Positions 40,485 through 48,545 of a DNA stretch of 64,000 nt are shown piece after piece. The DNA lies in NCBI RefSeq assembly GCF_900103665.1, contig NZ_FNGY01000001.1, positions 806,001-870,000 on the forward strand. The letters run 5' to 3'. The notes below the pieces were generated by a model, which saw only the letters and a list, made by a program, of their open reading frames with translations, did no database searches and had not been told where the DNA came from. The stretch comes from Pedobacter steynii. Lineage in GTDB: Bacteria; Bacteroidota; Bacteroidia; Sphingobacteriales; Sphingobacteriaceae. The position numbers were made by a program, and so were the translations under genes. The stretch's first letter is position 1. Each line of letters begins with the position of its first letter.

Positions 40485-41098
40485 AGGAAGAAATTCTTAA
40501 TGAAATTAAACGTTTAGGCGGAAATACAGACAACGTAAAAGGGATTTCCCTACAGGAAGACTTAGCAGCAATAGCATTCAAACATCCCTTATATCCTGAT
40601 CATTATGGAGATGAATTGTATGGTACAGACCAGTTTTATGAGGAAAACAAACAGTTGTACAAAGACGATAAGCAAAGTTTCTATCAAAAACTGATGGCAC
40701 ATTTTTTCTCTGATCATGAAATTCCTTATGGACAGGCATTCTTTAGAAATTCCCTGTTTACCCCATTTTCTAAAGGAACTTTTGACTTTGAGGAATGGAA
40801 CGATATGTTTGTTGACGAGGATGAGGTCAATTTAACGGAGATTCGTAAAGTATCTACAGATCCCAGTCCCGACTTTATGGTGATTGCCTCCAGTTATGGT
40901 TTTCCTGATCAATATTATATTAGCCTGTCTGATCAAAATCAGGAAAATCCAACCGTCTTTGGAACCGATCATGAAGTTTTCTTTTCTGAGATTACCAATG
41001 AAGGATCTTTATCAGATTTTTTTAAGCGCTTTTTGTCAAAGGAAGATTTCTTGAAAATCGTGGAGAACTATATTGAAAACGAAAAAACTGATAAATAA
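40481..41098 (+). CDS. SUKH-like (SMI1/KNR4) protein, candidate immunity gene
   Basis: A 205-residue acidic, cytoplasmic protein. The second half (FMVIASSYGFPDQYYISLSD, then PTVFGTDHEVFFSEI and a final SLSDFFKRFLSKEDFLKI) fits the SUKH pattern of a gly-rich beta strand pair followed by an aromatic-rich helix. SUKH proteins are common immunity proteins against polymorphic toxins. The ATG overlaps the DUF6266 stop (ATGA). Hand counts of G+C in sample lines are lower here (23/60 at 40501, 21/60 at 40681) than in the DUF6266 part (31/60 at 39961), as seen in exchangeable toxin-immunity cassettes. The family match is weak to moderate. Confidence 0.68.
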   Translation: MKEEILNEIKRLGGNTDNVKGISLQEDLAAIAFKHPLYPDHYGDELYGTDQFYEENKQLYKDDKQSFYQKLMAHFFSDHEIPYGQAFFRNSLFTPFSKGTFDFEEWNDMFVDEDEVNLTEIRKVSTDPSPDFMVIASSYGFPDQYYISLSDQNQENPTVFGTDHEVFFSEITNEGSLSDFFKRFLSKEDFLKIVENYIENEKTDK

Positions 41099-41111
41099 TC
41101 CTGATAAAAGC

Positions 41112-41717
41112 ATGACCATCCCTAATCTTATCCCTTCGAATATCGCTCCTTTAGTTGAGCACTTTAACGATTACTTACCCATGGATGCAGAAGACATCGC
41201 AATGCTGATCCCCAGATTTGTCGAAAGGAAAGTCAAACGGCGACAGTTCATTTTGCAGGAAGGCGATGTTTGTCAGCATTACAGTTTCGTGGTTTCCGGC
41301 TGTTTTAAAATTTACAAAGTAGACGAAAAAGGGGGAGAGCATAACATTCAGTTTGTGACAGAGAACGACTGGGCTACAGATATTGGAAGTTTCCATGCCG
41401 AGAAACCCAGTGAATTATATATTGAAGCGATCGAGCCTGGTCATATTCTTCAAATCAAAAGACCTGACCTTCTTTTTCTATATGTCAATAATCCAAAATT
41501 TGACAGGAACTTCCGGGTGATCATTGAAAATAAGTTTGTGGAGCTTCAAAACCGGTTGCTTCAATCCTTTTGTGTGAACGCTACGGAGCGTTACCTCACC
41601 TTTCTGGAGCAATACCCAGCACTGTCCCAAAGGCTTCCCAATACGCAAATTGCCTCTTACCTTGGCATAACCCCCGAATTTCTAAGTAAAATAAGGAAAG
41701 ACCTGGTTTCGAAATGA
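41112..41717 (+). CDS. Crp/Fnr family transcriptional regulator
   Basis: A 201-residue regulator, paralogous to the one at 35772. The N-terminal barrel has RRQFILQEGDVCQHYSFVVS, the C-terminal helix-turn-helix QIASYLGITPEFLSKIRKDL. The frame could start at 41073, but that lies inside the preceding gene; the ATG at 41112 is better placed. It is 13 bases downstream of the SUKH-like gene and upstream of a quinone-oxidoreductase-type gene that it may regulate. Effector unknown. Confidence 0.9.
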   Translation: MTIPNLIPSNIAPLVEHFNDYLPMDAEDIAMLIPRFVERKVKRRQFILQEGDVCQHYSFVVSGCFKIYKVDEKGGEHNIQFVTENDWATDIGSFHAEKPSELYIEAIEPGHILQIKRPDLLFLYVNNPKFDRNFRVIIENKFVELQNRLLQSFCVNATERYLTFLEQYPALSQRLPNTQIASYLGITPEFLSKIRKDLVSK

Positions 41718-41826
41718 TTTACCCTTAATCTAAGTTAAGGTTCTTTCTTGTGATAGCTTATAGGTCAGTCCGCAGGAGCTGCTCCATCTTTGTGTTGTCA
41801 TTAATCATCACAAAAAGCAACATAAA

Positions 41827-42810
41827 ATGAAAGCAATCCTATTAGAAAAAAACGGGGAACCGGAAGTTTTGACGATTCAGGAAATCGCAGAACCTACCAC
41901 TACAGCAGGCGCAGTAAAAATAAAAATTAAAGCCTTCGGATTAAACAAAATGGAGTCCTACAAAAGACAGGGGATCATGGGGCCTGTTACCCAGCCAACG
42001 GTTTTAGGAATTGAAGCTGCGGGAGAAGTTGTGGAAGATAAATCCGGCAGATTTAAGATTGGTCAGAAAGTAATCACGATGATGGGCGGACTAGGCATGA
42101 CCCGTCAGGGCAGCTATGCGGAATATGTGGTATCACCTGCCGATAATGTCCTGGCCATCAACAGCAATATTTCTTACGAAGAGCTTGCCGCAATACCGGA
42201 ATCATTTGGTACTGCTGCCGTGGTTTTGGATAAGGTTTTAAAAGTAGCTGCCGGTGAAACGCTATTGATAAAAGGAGGAACCAGTGCCGCTGGTGCTGCG
42301 GCAATCCTTTATGCCAAATTTAAAGGCGTTAAGGTCATTGCAACGACCAGAGATGCCAACAAGTCTTTCCGTCTGAAAGAACTTGGCGTCGATTATATCA
42401 TTGTTGACAATGGAAATGTTTCAGAAGAGGTACGTAAGATCGTTCCGGATGGGGTAGATAAAGCCCTGGATATTGTAGGTGGAGCAGGTATTCTGGATAC
42501 CGTTGCCGCAGTAAAAGCCTTTGGGGAGCTGACGGTTATTGGTTTGTTGGGCGGTGCACCTGTCCTTGAGAATCTAAACATCATGAGTCAATTGGGACAA
42601 TCGGTGAAACTCAGTTTTTCATTAAGCGGACTTTTAGGTTCTAAAGCCTATCCCTTAACAGAAACACCATTAAATCTTATTGCAGAACAGGTCGCATCCG
42701 GTAAAATGGCTTCTTTAAGAACGGCCACCTTTGCTTTCAACGAGATTGCAGCAGCACATCAGCTCATGGACAGCAATAAGGCGAATGGTAAAATCGTGAT
42801 CACCCTGTAA
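41827..42810 (+). CDS. Zinc-independent quinone oxidoreductase-like protein (MDR superfamily)
   Basis: A 327-residue medium-chain dehydrogenase/reductase. The start KAILLEKNGEPEVLTIQEIA, GIEAAGEVVEDKSGRFKIGQ, the NADPH motif KGGTSAAGAAAILYAKFKGV (residues about 148-167) and the lack of structural-zinc cysteines fit the quinone oxidoreductase branch. It probably reduces quinones or enals with NADPH. It follows a Crp/Fnr regulator by 109 bases and precedes an exported SnoaL-like gene by 12 bases, so a redox-stress operon is possible. Confidence 0.88.
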   Translation: MKAILLEKNGEPEVLTIQEIAEPTTTAGAVKIKIKAFGLNKMESYKRQGIMGPVTQPTVLGIEAAGEVVEDKSGRFKIGQKVITMMGGLGMTRQGSYAEYVVSPADNVLAINSNISYEELAAIPESFGTAAVVLDKVLKVAAGETLLIKGGTSAAGAAAILYAKFKGVKVIATTRDANKSFRLKELGVDYIIVDNGNVSEEVRKIVPDGVDKALDIVGGAGILDTVAAVKAFGELTVIGLLGGAPVLENLNIMSQLGQSVKLSFSLSGLLGSKAYPLTETPLNLIAEQVASGKMASLRTATFAFNEIAAAHQLMDSNKANGKIVITL

Positions 42811-42822
42811 ATAACCAAGCAC

Positions 42823-43320
42823 ATGATTAGGAAATCAATTTTATTGCTCAGTCTGCTCATGACAGCAGGTTTAGCCAATGTCAACGCTCAGTATAAAAAA
42901 CAATTAAATCACAACACTAAAAAAACAATCAAAATGGAAACCGCAAAAACAGCAATCGAAAAACTACTTTTTAATTATCAGGATGCCTTAAATGCTTCGG
43001 ATGTGAACAAAGTATTGCCCTTATATACTACAGATGGTGTATTTATGCCTCAGGGAGGTCCTTCCGCGATTGGTCAGGAGCAATTAAAAGGGGCTTATGA
43101 ATATGTGTTCAAAAACCTGCAATTGAGCATCAGGTTTCAGATTGATGAAATCGTGATCGTCAATGAGGATTATGCTTTTGCCAGAACAATATCGAGAGGA
43201 ACACAATTGATTCATGCTACCGGTGTTAAAGGAGAAGAAGAGAACAGAGAACTGTTTGTTTTGCAGAGAGCGAATGGCGAATGGAAAATTAGCCGGTACA
43301 TTTTTAACAAAATGAAATAG
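42823..43320 (+). CDS. Exported SnoaL-like/DUF4440 protein
   Basis: A 165-residue protein: signal peptide (LLLSLLMTAGLANVNAQ), a short linker, then a NTF2/SnoaL-like domain, about residues 45-165 (FNYQDALNASDVNKVLPLYT, VFMPQGGPSAIGQEQLKGAY, and a final NGEWKISRYIFNK). The family binds small hydrophobic ligands or acts as an isomerase; members of this small branch (YybH/SgcJ type) are uncharacterised. An internal ATG at 42934 (METAKTAIEKLL) could give a cytosolic form. It is the last gene before a terminator. Confidence 0.82.
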   Translation: MIRKSILLLSLLMTAGLANVNAQYKKQLNHNTKKTIKMETAKTAIEKLLFNYQDALNASDVNKVLPLYTTDGVFMPQGGPSAIGQEQLKGAYEYVFKNLQLSIRFQIDEIVIVNEDYAFARTISRGTQLIHATGVKGEEENRELFVLQRANGEWKISRYIFNKMK

Positions 43321-43341
43321 GTTAACCAGGACTAAAATATG

Positions 43342-43379
43342 GGAAGCTGTCTGAGCATTCAGGCAGCTTCCTTTGTTTT
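43342..43379 (+). terminator. Rho-independent terminator
   Basis: 13-bp stem GGAAGCTGTCTGA / TCAGGCAGCTTCC (one G-T pair) with a GCAT loop, followed by CTTTGTTTT, 21 bases after the stop of the SnoaL-like gene. Confidence 0.85.
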
Positions 43380-43488
43380 GAAAGAAGGGCATAAGATGGT
43401 GTTTTCCTATTGATTTGGGGGATTTAACCAGATTGTCTGCTGTTAACAGAAAATAAAAAATATTTCAAAACTGGCCCGTATTTCTTTA

Positions 43489-43496
43489 TATCTTTG
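43489..43496 (+). promoter_or_regulatory. Putative -7 element for the response regulator
   Basis: TATCTTTG matches TAnnTTTG exactly, 29 bases before the ATG at 43525. Confidence 0.55.
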
Positions 43497-43524
43497 GTTT
43501 TTTAAATTTTCATGCTACCCATCC

Positions 43525-44178
43525 ATGAGCGTTTTATTTGTGACTGACCTGAAGATTTTAATCACTGATGATCATCTGATTATTCAGCAGGGATTAGGGT
43601 TTATTATTAAAGATTTTTTAAATAAAGCGCGTATCAGCTATGCGAATTCGGTAAATACTACCTTGCTTTCCTTAAAACATGAAAGCGTAGATTTGTTAAT
43701 TCTGGACATTAACATTCCCGGAGGTAATAATTTTAAAATGATTGAGCAGATCAGGGAAATTCAGCCGGATATCAAAATTTTGCTTTTTTCCGCATATGAA
43801 GAACGTACTTATGCTTTAAGGTATCTTAAGGTAGGCGTAAACGGATATCTTGAAAAAAGCGCTTCTGAAACTGAAATAAGAAAGGCCGTTTCAAGAATTC
43901 TGACAAAGGGTAAATATTTTAGTCCGGAGATTCAGGACCAGCTGTTTGATACTTACGACCGGCATAGCCCTTCCAAAAATAAGCTGGAACAGTTGACAAA
44001 CCGGGAAATTGAAGTGGCAAGGTATATCATCGACGGAGAAGGAACCAGCAGTATAGGAGAGAAACTGGCCTTACAGGTCTCAACCATCAGTACGCATAAA
44101 AAGAATATTTTTGAGAAGCTGAGGATCTCTAATGTTTCAGAACTTATTGACGTTTTCCGGCTTCATACGGATGAATAG
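43525..44178 (+). CDS. NarL/LuxR-type response regulator
   Basis: A 217-residue response regulator. The receiver domain (residues about 8-125) has the acidic pair in ILITDDHLII, the phospho-acceptor D61 (LLILDINIPGG) and the KS pair near EKSASETE (Lys near residue 111). The C-terminal LuxR helix-turn-helix (about 150-210) has LTNREIEVARYIIDGEGTSS and ISTHKKNIFEKL. The cognate kinase is not next to it. It probably activates genes elsewhere. Promoter and length are normal. Confidence 0.92.
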   Translation: MSVLFVTDLKILITDDHLIIQQGLGFIIKDFLNKARISYANSVNTTLLSLKHESVDLLILDINIPGGNNFKMIEQIREIQPDIKILLFSAYEERTYALRYLKVGVNGYLEKSASETEIRKAVSRILTKGKYFSPEIQDQLFDTYDRHSPSKNKLEQLTNREIEVARYIIDGEGTSSIGEKLALQVSTISTHKKNIFEKLRISNVSELIDVFRLHTDE

Positions 44179-44202
44179 CCCTATAATTTACAATATATTT
44201 TT

Positions 44203-44210
44203 TATCTTTG
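44203..44210 (+). promoter_or_regulatory. Putative -7 element for the ABC-F gene with a long leader
   Basis: TATCTTTG, an exact consensus, lies 112 bases before the ATG, giving a leader of roughly 105 bases. The leader has a start-stop ATGTAA at about 44239 and a stretch AAAGGAA (a Shine-Dalgarno-like site, unusual for this phylum) just before the gene start. Confidence 0.55.
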
Positions 44211-44322
44211 CGGAGCAATAAAAAAACACCCTTAGCTCATGTAAAATCTAATTTCTTTCAGAAAAATACGTAGACCCCAGACCAGGAGATTCTATAATTA
44301 TTCATTTTAAAAGAAAGGAATT

Positions 44323-45921
44323 ATGATTATTCTTCAAGACATTACTTATTTACATCCCAATAGGGATTTATTGTTTGCTGATTTAAACCTCATCATCAAT
44401 AAACACGATAAAATCGCTTTAACAGGCAATAACGGCGCAGGAAAATCCAGCCTTTTGAACATCATCGCAGGAAACGCAGTCCTCTCAAAAGGACAGGTCA
44501 AAACAGATTCCAGGCCCTGGTATGTCCCGCAGATTTTTGGTCAGTTTAACGACTATACAGTTGCCCAGGCTCTTCAGATCGAAGATAAGCTGCAATCCTT
44601 AAAAGAAATTCTGGATGGGCATGTCACGTCCGAAAACCTTGCCTTGCTGGACGACGATTGGGCCATTGAAGAGCGCTGCAAAGCGGCCTTTGCACATTGG
44701 AAACTGGATGAGGTATCACTCAGTCAGAAAATGGAAAGCCTTAGCGGCGGACAAAAAACAAAGGTGTTTCTGGCAGGAATCCGCATTCATCAGCCTGAAA
44801 TCATTTTATTGGATGAGCCGAGCAATCATTTGGATTCGCTCAGCAGAAAGCTACTTTATGAAGATATCTTGTCCAGCAGAAAGACTTTGCTGGTGGTGAG
44901 TCATGACCGAACGTTGCTGAACCTGCTAAACATTGTTTTCGAGCTCGACAAAGGGGACATTACCATTTATGGTGGTAATTATGACTTTTATGCGGCACAA
45001 AAGGCCCTGGAAAGCGAGGCTTTGAATCAGGCATTGAAAAATAAGGAAAAAGCATTTCGAAAGGCAAAAGAAACGGAAAGAGAAGCTGTAGAACGGCAGC
45101 AAAAGCTGGATGCCCGGGGAAAGAAAAAGCAAGAGAAAGCAGGCGTCCCTACCATTTTCATGAATACGCTTAGAAACAATGCGGAGAAAAGTACTTCAGG
45201 TATGAAGGCTGTTCATGCAGAAAGAACAACTGCAATTTCAGAAGAACTGACCCGGTTGCGGAAAGAATTGCCCGGTATAGATAAGATGAAAATGGATTTC
45301 GACAGTTCCACTCTTCACAAGGGGAAAATATTGATCGCAGCACAGGAATTGAATTTTGGATATCATGATCAGCTGCTGTGGAAAGAGGACTTGAATTTTC
45401 AAATCAAAAGCGGCGAACGACTGGCGATCAGAGGAGGGAACGGCTCGGGCAAAACCACTTTGATAAAAATGATTTTAGGGCAGCTGGAGCCCCAATCTGG
45501 GAAAATGGAACGGGCTGGTGTTCAAAGCATTTATGTGGATCAGGATTATTCCTTAATTGATCCTGCGCTTCAGGTTTATGAACAGGCACAGCAGTTTAAC
45601 CCGGGAGCATTACAGGAACATGAAATCAAGATTCGCTTAAACCGGTTTCTGTTTACAAAAGAGGATTGGGATAAACCTTGCAAAGCACTCAGTGGCGGAG
45701 AGAAAATGCGGCTGATGCTGTGTGCTTTAACAATTAGTAACCAGGCCCCGGACATCATCATTCTGGACGAACCGACCAATAATCTGGACCTTAAAAATAT
45801 AGAAATCTTAACTGCTGCGCTGAATGAATATGAGGGGACGCTTCTGGTGGTTTCTCATGATGACTATTTTTTGAAACAGATTCATGTAGCTCATTTTATC
45901 GATCTCGACGAACAGGCATAA
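44323..45921 (+). CDS. ABC-F family ATPase
   Basis: A 532-residue soluble protein with two ABC domains and no membrane segment. First domain: Walker A GNNGAGKSS (residues 35-43), signature LSGGQ (140-144), Walker B ILLDEPSNHLD. Second: GGNGSGKTT near residue 370, LSGGEK near 450, IILDEPTNNLD near 480. The charged linker (about 225-330) is the P-site tRNA interaction motif. ABC-F proteins act on the ribosome, some as antibiotic-resistance factors. The Gln after Walker A and the ATPase switch Glu (DEP) are intact. It has its own promoter and long leader. Confidence 0.93.
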   Translation: MIILQDITYLHPNRDLLFADLNLIINKHDKIALTGNNGAGKSSLLNIIAGNAVLSKGQVKTDSRPWYVPQIFGQFNDYTVAQALQIEDKLQSLKEILDGHVTSENLALLDDDWAIEERCKAAFAHWKLDEVSLSQKMESLSGGQKTKVFLAGIRIHQPEIILLDEPSNHLDSLSRKLLYEDILSSRKTLLVVSHDRTLLNLLNIVFELDKGDITIYGGNYDFYAAQKALESEALNQALKNKEKAFRKAKETEREAVERQQKLDARGKKKQEKAGVPTIFMNTLRNNAEKSTSGMKAVHAERTTAISEELTRLRKELPGIDKMKMDFDSSTLHKGKILIAAQELNFGYHDQLLWKEDLNFQIKSGERLAIRGGNGSGKTTLIKMILGQLEPQSGKMERAGVQSIYVDQDYSLIDPALQVYEQAQQFNPGALQEHEIKIRLNRFLFTKEDWDKPCKALSGGEKMRLMLCALTISNQAPDIIILDEPTNNLDLKNIEILTAALNEYEGTLLVVSHDDYFLKQIHVAHFIDLDEQA

Positions 45922-45931
45922 AAAGAATAGC

Positions 45932-45945
45932 ATACCGATCGGTAT
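45932..45945. promoter_or_regulatory. Operator palindrome ATACCGATCGGTAT before the TetR gene
   Basis: Perfect 14-base palindrome ATACCGATCGGTAT, immediately upstream of the consensus -7 element at 45952. A bound repressor would cover the promoter between its -33 and -7 parts. The core ATACCGnnCGGTAT recurs upstream of the thioesterase gene (46593-46606). Confidence 0.85.
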
Positions 45946-45951
45946 TTTCGC

Positions 45952-45959
45952 TATCTTTG
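45952..45959 (+). promoter_or_regulatory. Consensus -7 element of the tetR promoter
   Basis: TATCTTTG, exact match to TAnnTTTG, lies 6 bases after the operator palindrome. It overlaps the TTG at 45957, so translation must start further down. Confidence 0.65.
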
Positions 45960-45977
45960 AATCAAACCTTCGGCCCA

Positions 45978-46574
45978 TTGCAAAGAGATTCAACAGTAAC
46001 ACATGCCTTTATACTTGAGAAAGTAGCCCCGATATTCAATAAAAAAGGTTATTCGGGGACCACACTTAGCGATCTGACCCAGGCAACGGGGCTGACTAAG
46101 GGGGCACTTTATTTTCATTTCAGGAATAAGCAGGACCTCGCCATTCAGGCCTTCAGGATGAATGTAAAGCGGATGATCAATCCGCTTTCCGCAAAAATGC
46201 AGGACTGTACTACTGCCCTGGAAAAACTTCAGGTAATGATCAGTTATTACCGCGCATATTATGAGGTGGTAGATGAGGAGGGGGGATGCCCGATACTGAA
46301 TATGGGGACGGATGCGAATAACAACAATCCCGAATTGTTTGAAGCCGTTAAGGCGGTTATCATTAAACTGGAAACAAGTATTGTAGAACTCATCCTATCG
46401 GGCATAACCGAAGGTGGGATAAAGCAGGATACAGATGCGGTAGCATTTGGAAAAAACATCTACTGTATGATTGAGGGCGGTGTTTTTATGGCGGTTACCA
46501 ATAAAGACCGTAGCTATTTAACGGGGATGATGGACTTAATAGAAAGCCTTTTAAAAGAAAAAATGAATAGTTAA
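45978..46574 (+). CDS. TetR/AcrR family repressor
   Basis: A 198-residue regulator. The helix-turn-helix is at about residues 10-55 (FILEKVAPIFNKKGYSGTTL, then SDLTQATGLTKGALYFHFRN). The C-terminal ligand domain is the usual length (GGCPILNMGTDANNNNPELF). No ATG is available at the front; a TTG at 45957 falls inside the -7 element, so I chose TTG at 45978, which begins LQRDSTVTH as in relatives. Two palindromes with core ATACCGnnCGGTAT flank the gene, one at its own promoter, one before the thioesterase gene: self-regulation and repression of the thioesterase are likely. Ligand unknown. Confidence 0.9.
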   Translation: MQRDSTVTHAFILEKVAPIFNKKGYSGTTLSDLTQATGLTKGALYFHFRNKQDLAIQAFRMNVKRMINPLSAKMQDCTTALEKLQVMISYYRAYYEVVDEEGGCPILNMGTDANNNNPELFEAVKAVIIKLETSIVELILSGITEGGIKQDTDAVAFGKNIYCMIEGGVFMAVTNKDRSYLTGMMDLIESLLKEKMNS

Positions 46575-46590
46575 AATTTTTTGTATAGTC

Positions 46591-46608
46591 ACATACCGAA
46601 CGGTATGT
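46591..46608. promoter_or_regulatory. Second operator palindrome, upstream of the thioesterase gene
   Basis: ACATACCGAACGGTATGT: 8-base arms, perfect apart from the central AA. Its core matches the palindrome at 45932. TTG at 46581 and a -7-like TATGTATG at 46604 (20 bases apart) suggest a promoter lies across it. Confidence 0.85.
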
Positions 46609-46663
46609 ATGTGGAGTGTGCTGGAAAATCAATAAACAACACGAAAAAAATAATTACATACTG

Positions 46664-47149
46664 ATGAAAAAAGTATTATCGAATACCAGAAAAGTAAGGT
46701 TTCAGGACTGTGATCCCTTTAATCATTTAAACAACGCAAAGTATCTTGATTATTTCATAAACGCCAGGGAAGACCAGTTGCTGGAAGACTATGGAATGGA
46801 TGTATTTGGCCTGATGGCAAGCCAAAAGCTGAGCTGGGTAGTTTCTTCCCAGCAGATCGGCTATTTCAGGCCGGCAACGGCTATGGAAAGCATTAGCATT
46901 GAGACCCAGCTGATTGCTTTTGATTCCAAAAATCTTGTTGTGGAAATGAGAATGTATGATGAAAATAAAACCAGGTTAAAAGCTTTACTCTGGACGCGGT
47001 TTAGTCATTTTAATCTTGTCCTTCAGAGATCTGCAGAACATTCTGAGGAATTGACAGAATTATTCAGAGAAGTATTGCTCCCTGTTGAACAGTCTGATTT
47101 CGAGGCGAGACGTACTTACATTATTCAGCAAAAAAAGGAAGCTAAATAA
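46664..47149 (+). CDS. Acyl-CoA thioesterase, 4HBT hotdog family
   Basis: A 161-residue hotdog-fold thioesterase. The catalytic-loop signature VRFQDCDPFNHLNNAKYLDY is at residues about 10-29, with Asp in the usual place. QKLSWVVSSQQIGYFRPATA and LKALLWTRFSHFN are further family marks. The family hydrolyses acyl-CoA thioesters in the cytoplasm. The upstream in-frame ATG at 46616 overlaps the promoter/operator, so the ATG at 46664 is preferred. It is directly behind the second TetR palindrome and is its best regulatory target. Confidence 0.88.
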   Translation: MKKVLSNTRKVRFQDCDPFNHLNNAKYLDYFINAREDQLLEDYGMDVFGLMASQKLSWVVSSQQIGYFRPATAMESISIETQLIAFDSKNLVVEMRMYDENKTRLKALLWTRFSHFNLVLQRSAEHSEELTELFREVLLPVEQSDFEARRTYIIQQKKEAK

Positions 47150-47208
47150 AGGCAAATCGTCTTTTTTTTAAAATAAAATGCAGAAGTTCGCCTCTTTAAT
47201 CAATTGAA

Positions 47209-48453
47209 ATGAGTAATACAAAAGGATTTACAACGACCATTCTTCATTCAGACCGACTTTCAAAACCAGAATTCGGAGCCATACATCAGCCAGTTCATAA
47301 TGCCGTAACCTGGGGATACGATGATGTACAAGGCCTGGTAGACGTTTTTCAGAATAAAGCCAAAGGATATGCTTATTCCCGTCAGGGGAATCCGACAACT
47401 GCGGCGCTTGAGCATAAAGTATCACAAATGGAGCAGGGAATTGCCACAGTTTCTTTTTCTACAGGAATGGCTGCGATTTCTTCTACGATCCTTGCTTTGA
47501 TGAAAGCTTCTGACCATATCATTGCCAGTTCCTACCTTTTTGGGAATACCAGGAGTGTGATGCAGACTTATATCGACATGGGCCTGGAGATTTCTTTCGT
47601 GGATTCAACCGATGCAGAGGAGATCAAAAAAGCTTGTCGTGAGAACACCAGGATGGTGTTTGTAGAAACGATTGCAAATCCGGCAACTCAGGTGTCAGAT
47701 CTTGGAGCAATCGGCGATTTTTGTGCTGAAAAGAAACTGATTTATGTAGTGGATAATACGATGACTTCTCCTTATTTGTTTCGTCCGGCGACGGTAAAAG
47801 CAAGTCTGGTGATCAATTCATTGACCAAATATATTGGTGGTCATGGGAATGCATTGGGTGGTAGTGTAACTGATACCGGTTTATTCGACTGGCTTGGCTT
47901 CCCTAACATTGCCCCAATCATACGTGAGCAAATCAAACCGGCAATGCAGGGCATCACTCAAATCAGAAAAAGAGGTTTAAGAGATGGGGGAGGAACACTT
48001 TCTCCGGAAGCAGCACACAGCATTTCTGTAGGTGCGGAAACGATTGCTTTAAGACTGGACCGCGCCTGCAATAATGCAGCCGTATTGTCTGAATTTCTTA
48101 ACAATCACCCTCTGGTGAGTCATGTTTACTATCCCGGACTGAAAAGCCATCCTCAGCATGAACTGGCTTCCGGCCTGTTTCACCGTTTTGGGGGATTAAT
48201 GAGTTTTACATTGGTAGATGGAGTGGATTGCCTGGAATTCCTGAACGAATTAAAACTCGTGATTAAATCAAGTAATCTCGGAGATACGCGTACGCTTGCG
48301 ATTCCGGTGGCACAAACGATTTTCTTTGAATTGGGCCAGGAAAAACGGGATGAAATGGGAATCCCAGATTCGATGATCAGACTGTCCGTTGGGATTGAAG
48401 ATATCGACGATTTAATAACGGATTTTAGTACCGCATTTTCTGCATTCGGTTAG
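47209..48453 (+). CDS. Trans-sulfuration family PLP enzyme (cystathionine gamma-synthase/lyase type)
   Basis: A 414-residue PLP enzyme of the Cys/Met metabolism family. The PLP Lys is in INSLTKYIGGHGNALGG near residue 207. YSRQGNPTTAALEHKVSQME, VSFSTGMAAISSTILAL and VVDNTMTSPYLFRPA are standard. Members make or cleave cystathionine, homocysteine or methionine; this subbranch is annotated only at family level, so I give no single reaction. A 59-base gap after the thioesterase gene leaves open whether it shares its transcript. No SAM riboswitch is seen upstream. Confidence 0.88.
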   Translation: MSNTKGFTTTILHSDRLSKPEFGAIHQPVHNAVTWGYDDVQGLVDVFQNKAKGYAYSRQGNPTTAALEHKVSQMEQGIATVSFSTGMAAISSTILALMKASDHIIASSYLFGNTRSVMQTYIDMGLEISFVDSTDAEEIKKACRENTRMVFVETIANPATQVSDLGAIGDFCAEKKLIYVVDNTMTSPYLFRPATVKASLVINSLTKYIGGHGNALGGSVTDTGLFDWLGFPNIAPIIREQIKPAMQGITQIRKRGLRDGGGTLSPEAAHSISVGAETIALRLDRACNNAAVLSEFLNNHPLVSHVYYPGLKSHPQHELASGLFHRFGGLMSFTLVDGVDCLEFLNELKLVIKSSNLGDTRTLAIPVAQTIFFELGQEKRDEMGIPDSMIRLSVGIEDIDDLITDFSTAFSAFG

Positions 48454-48545
48454 TTTGTGTATTTTTAGTGCATTAAATTTATTTTTTATTGGGTAAAACT
48501 GATACCGAAAATAGATAGATGTAATTGAAATTAACGCAAATAACT

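Noticed and set aside
47150..47208. SAM-type riboswitch before the trans-sulfuration gene
   Set aside because: The gap is only 59 bases and shows no helix pattern of a SAM riboswitch.
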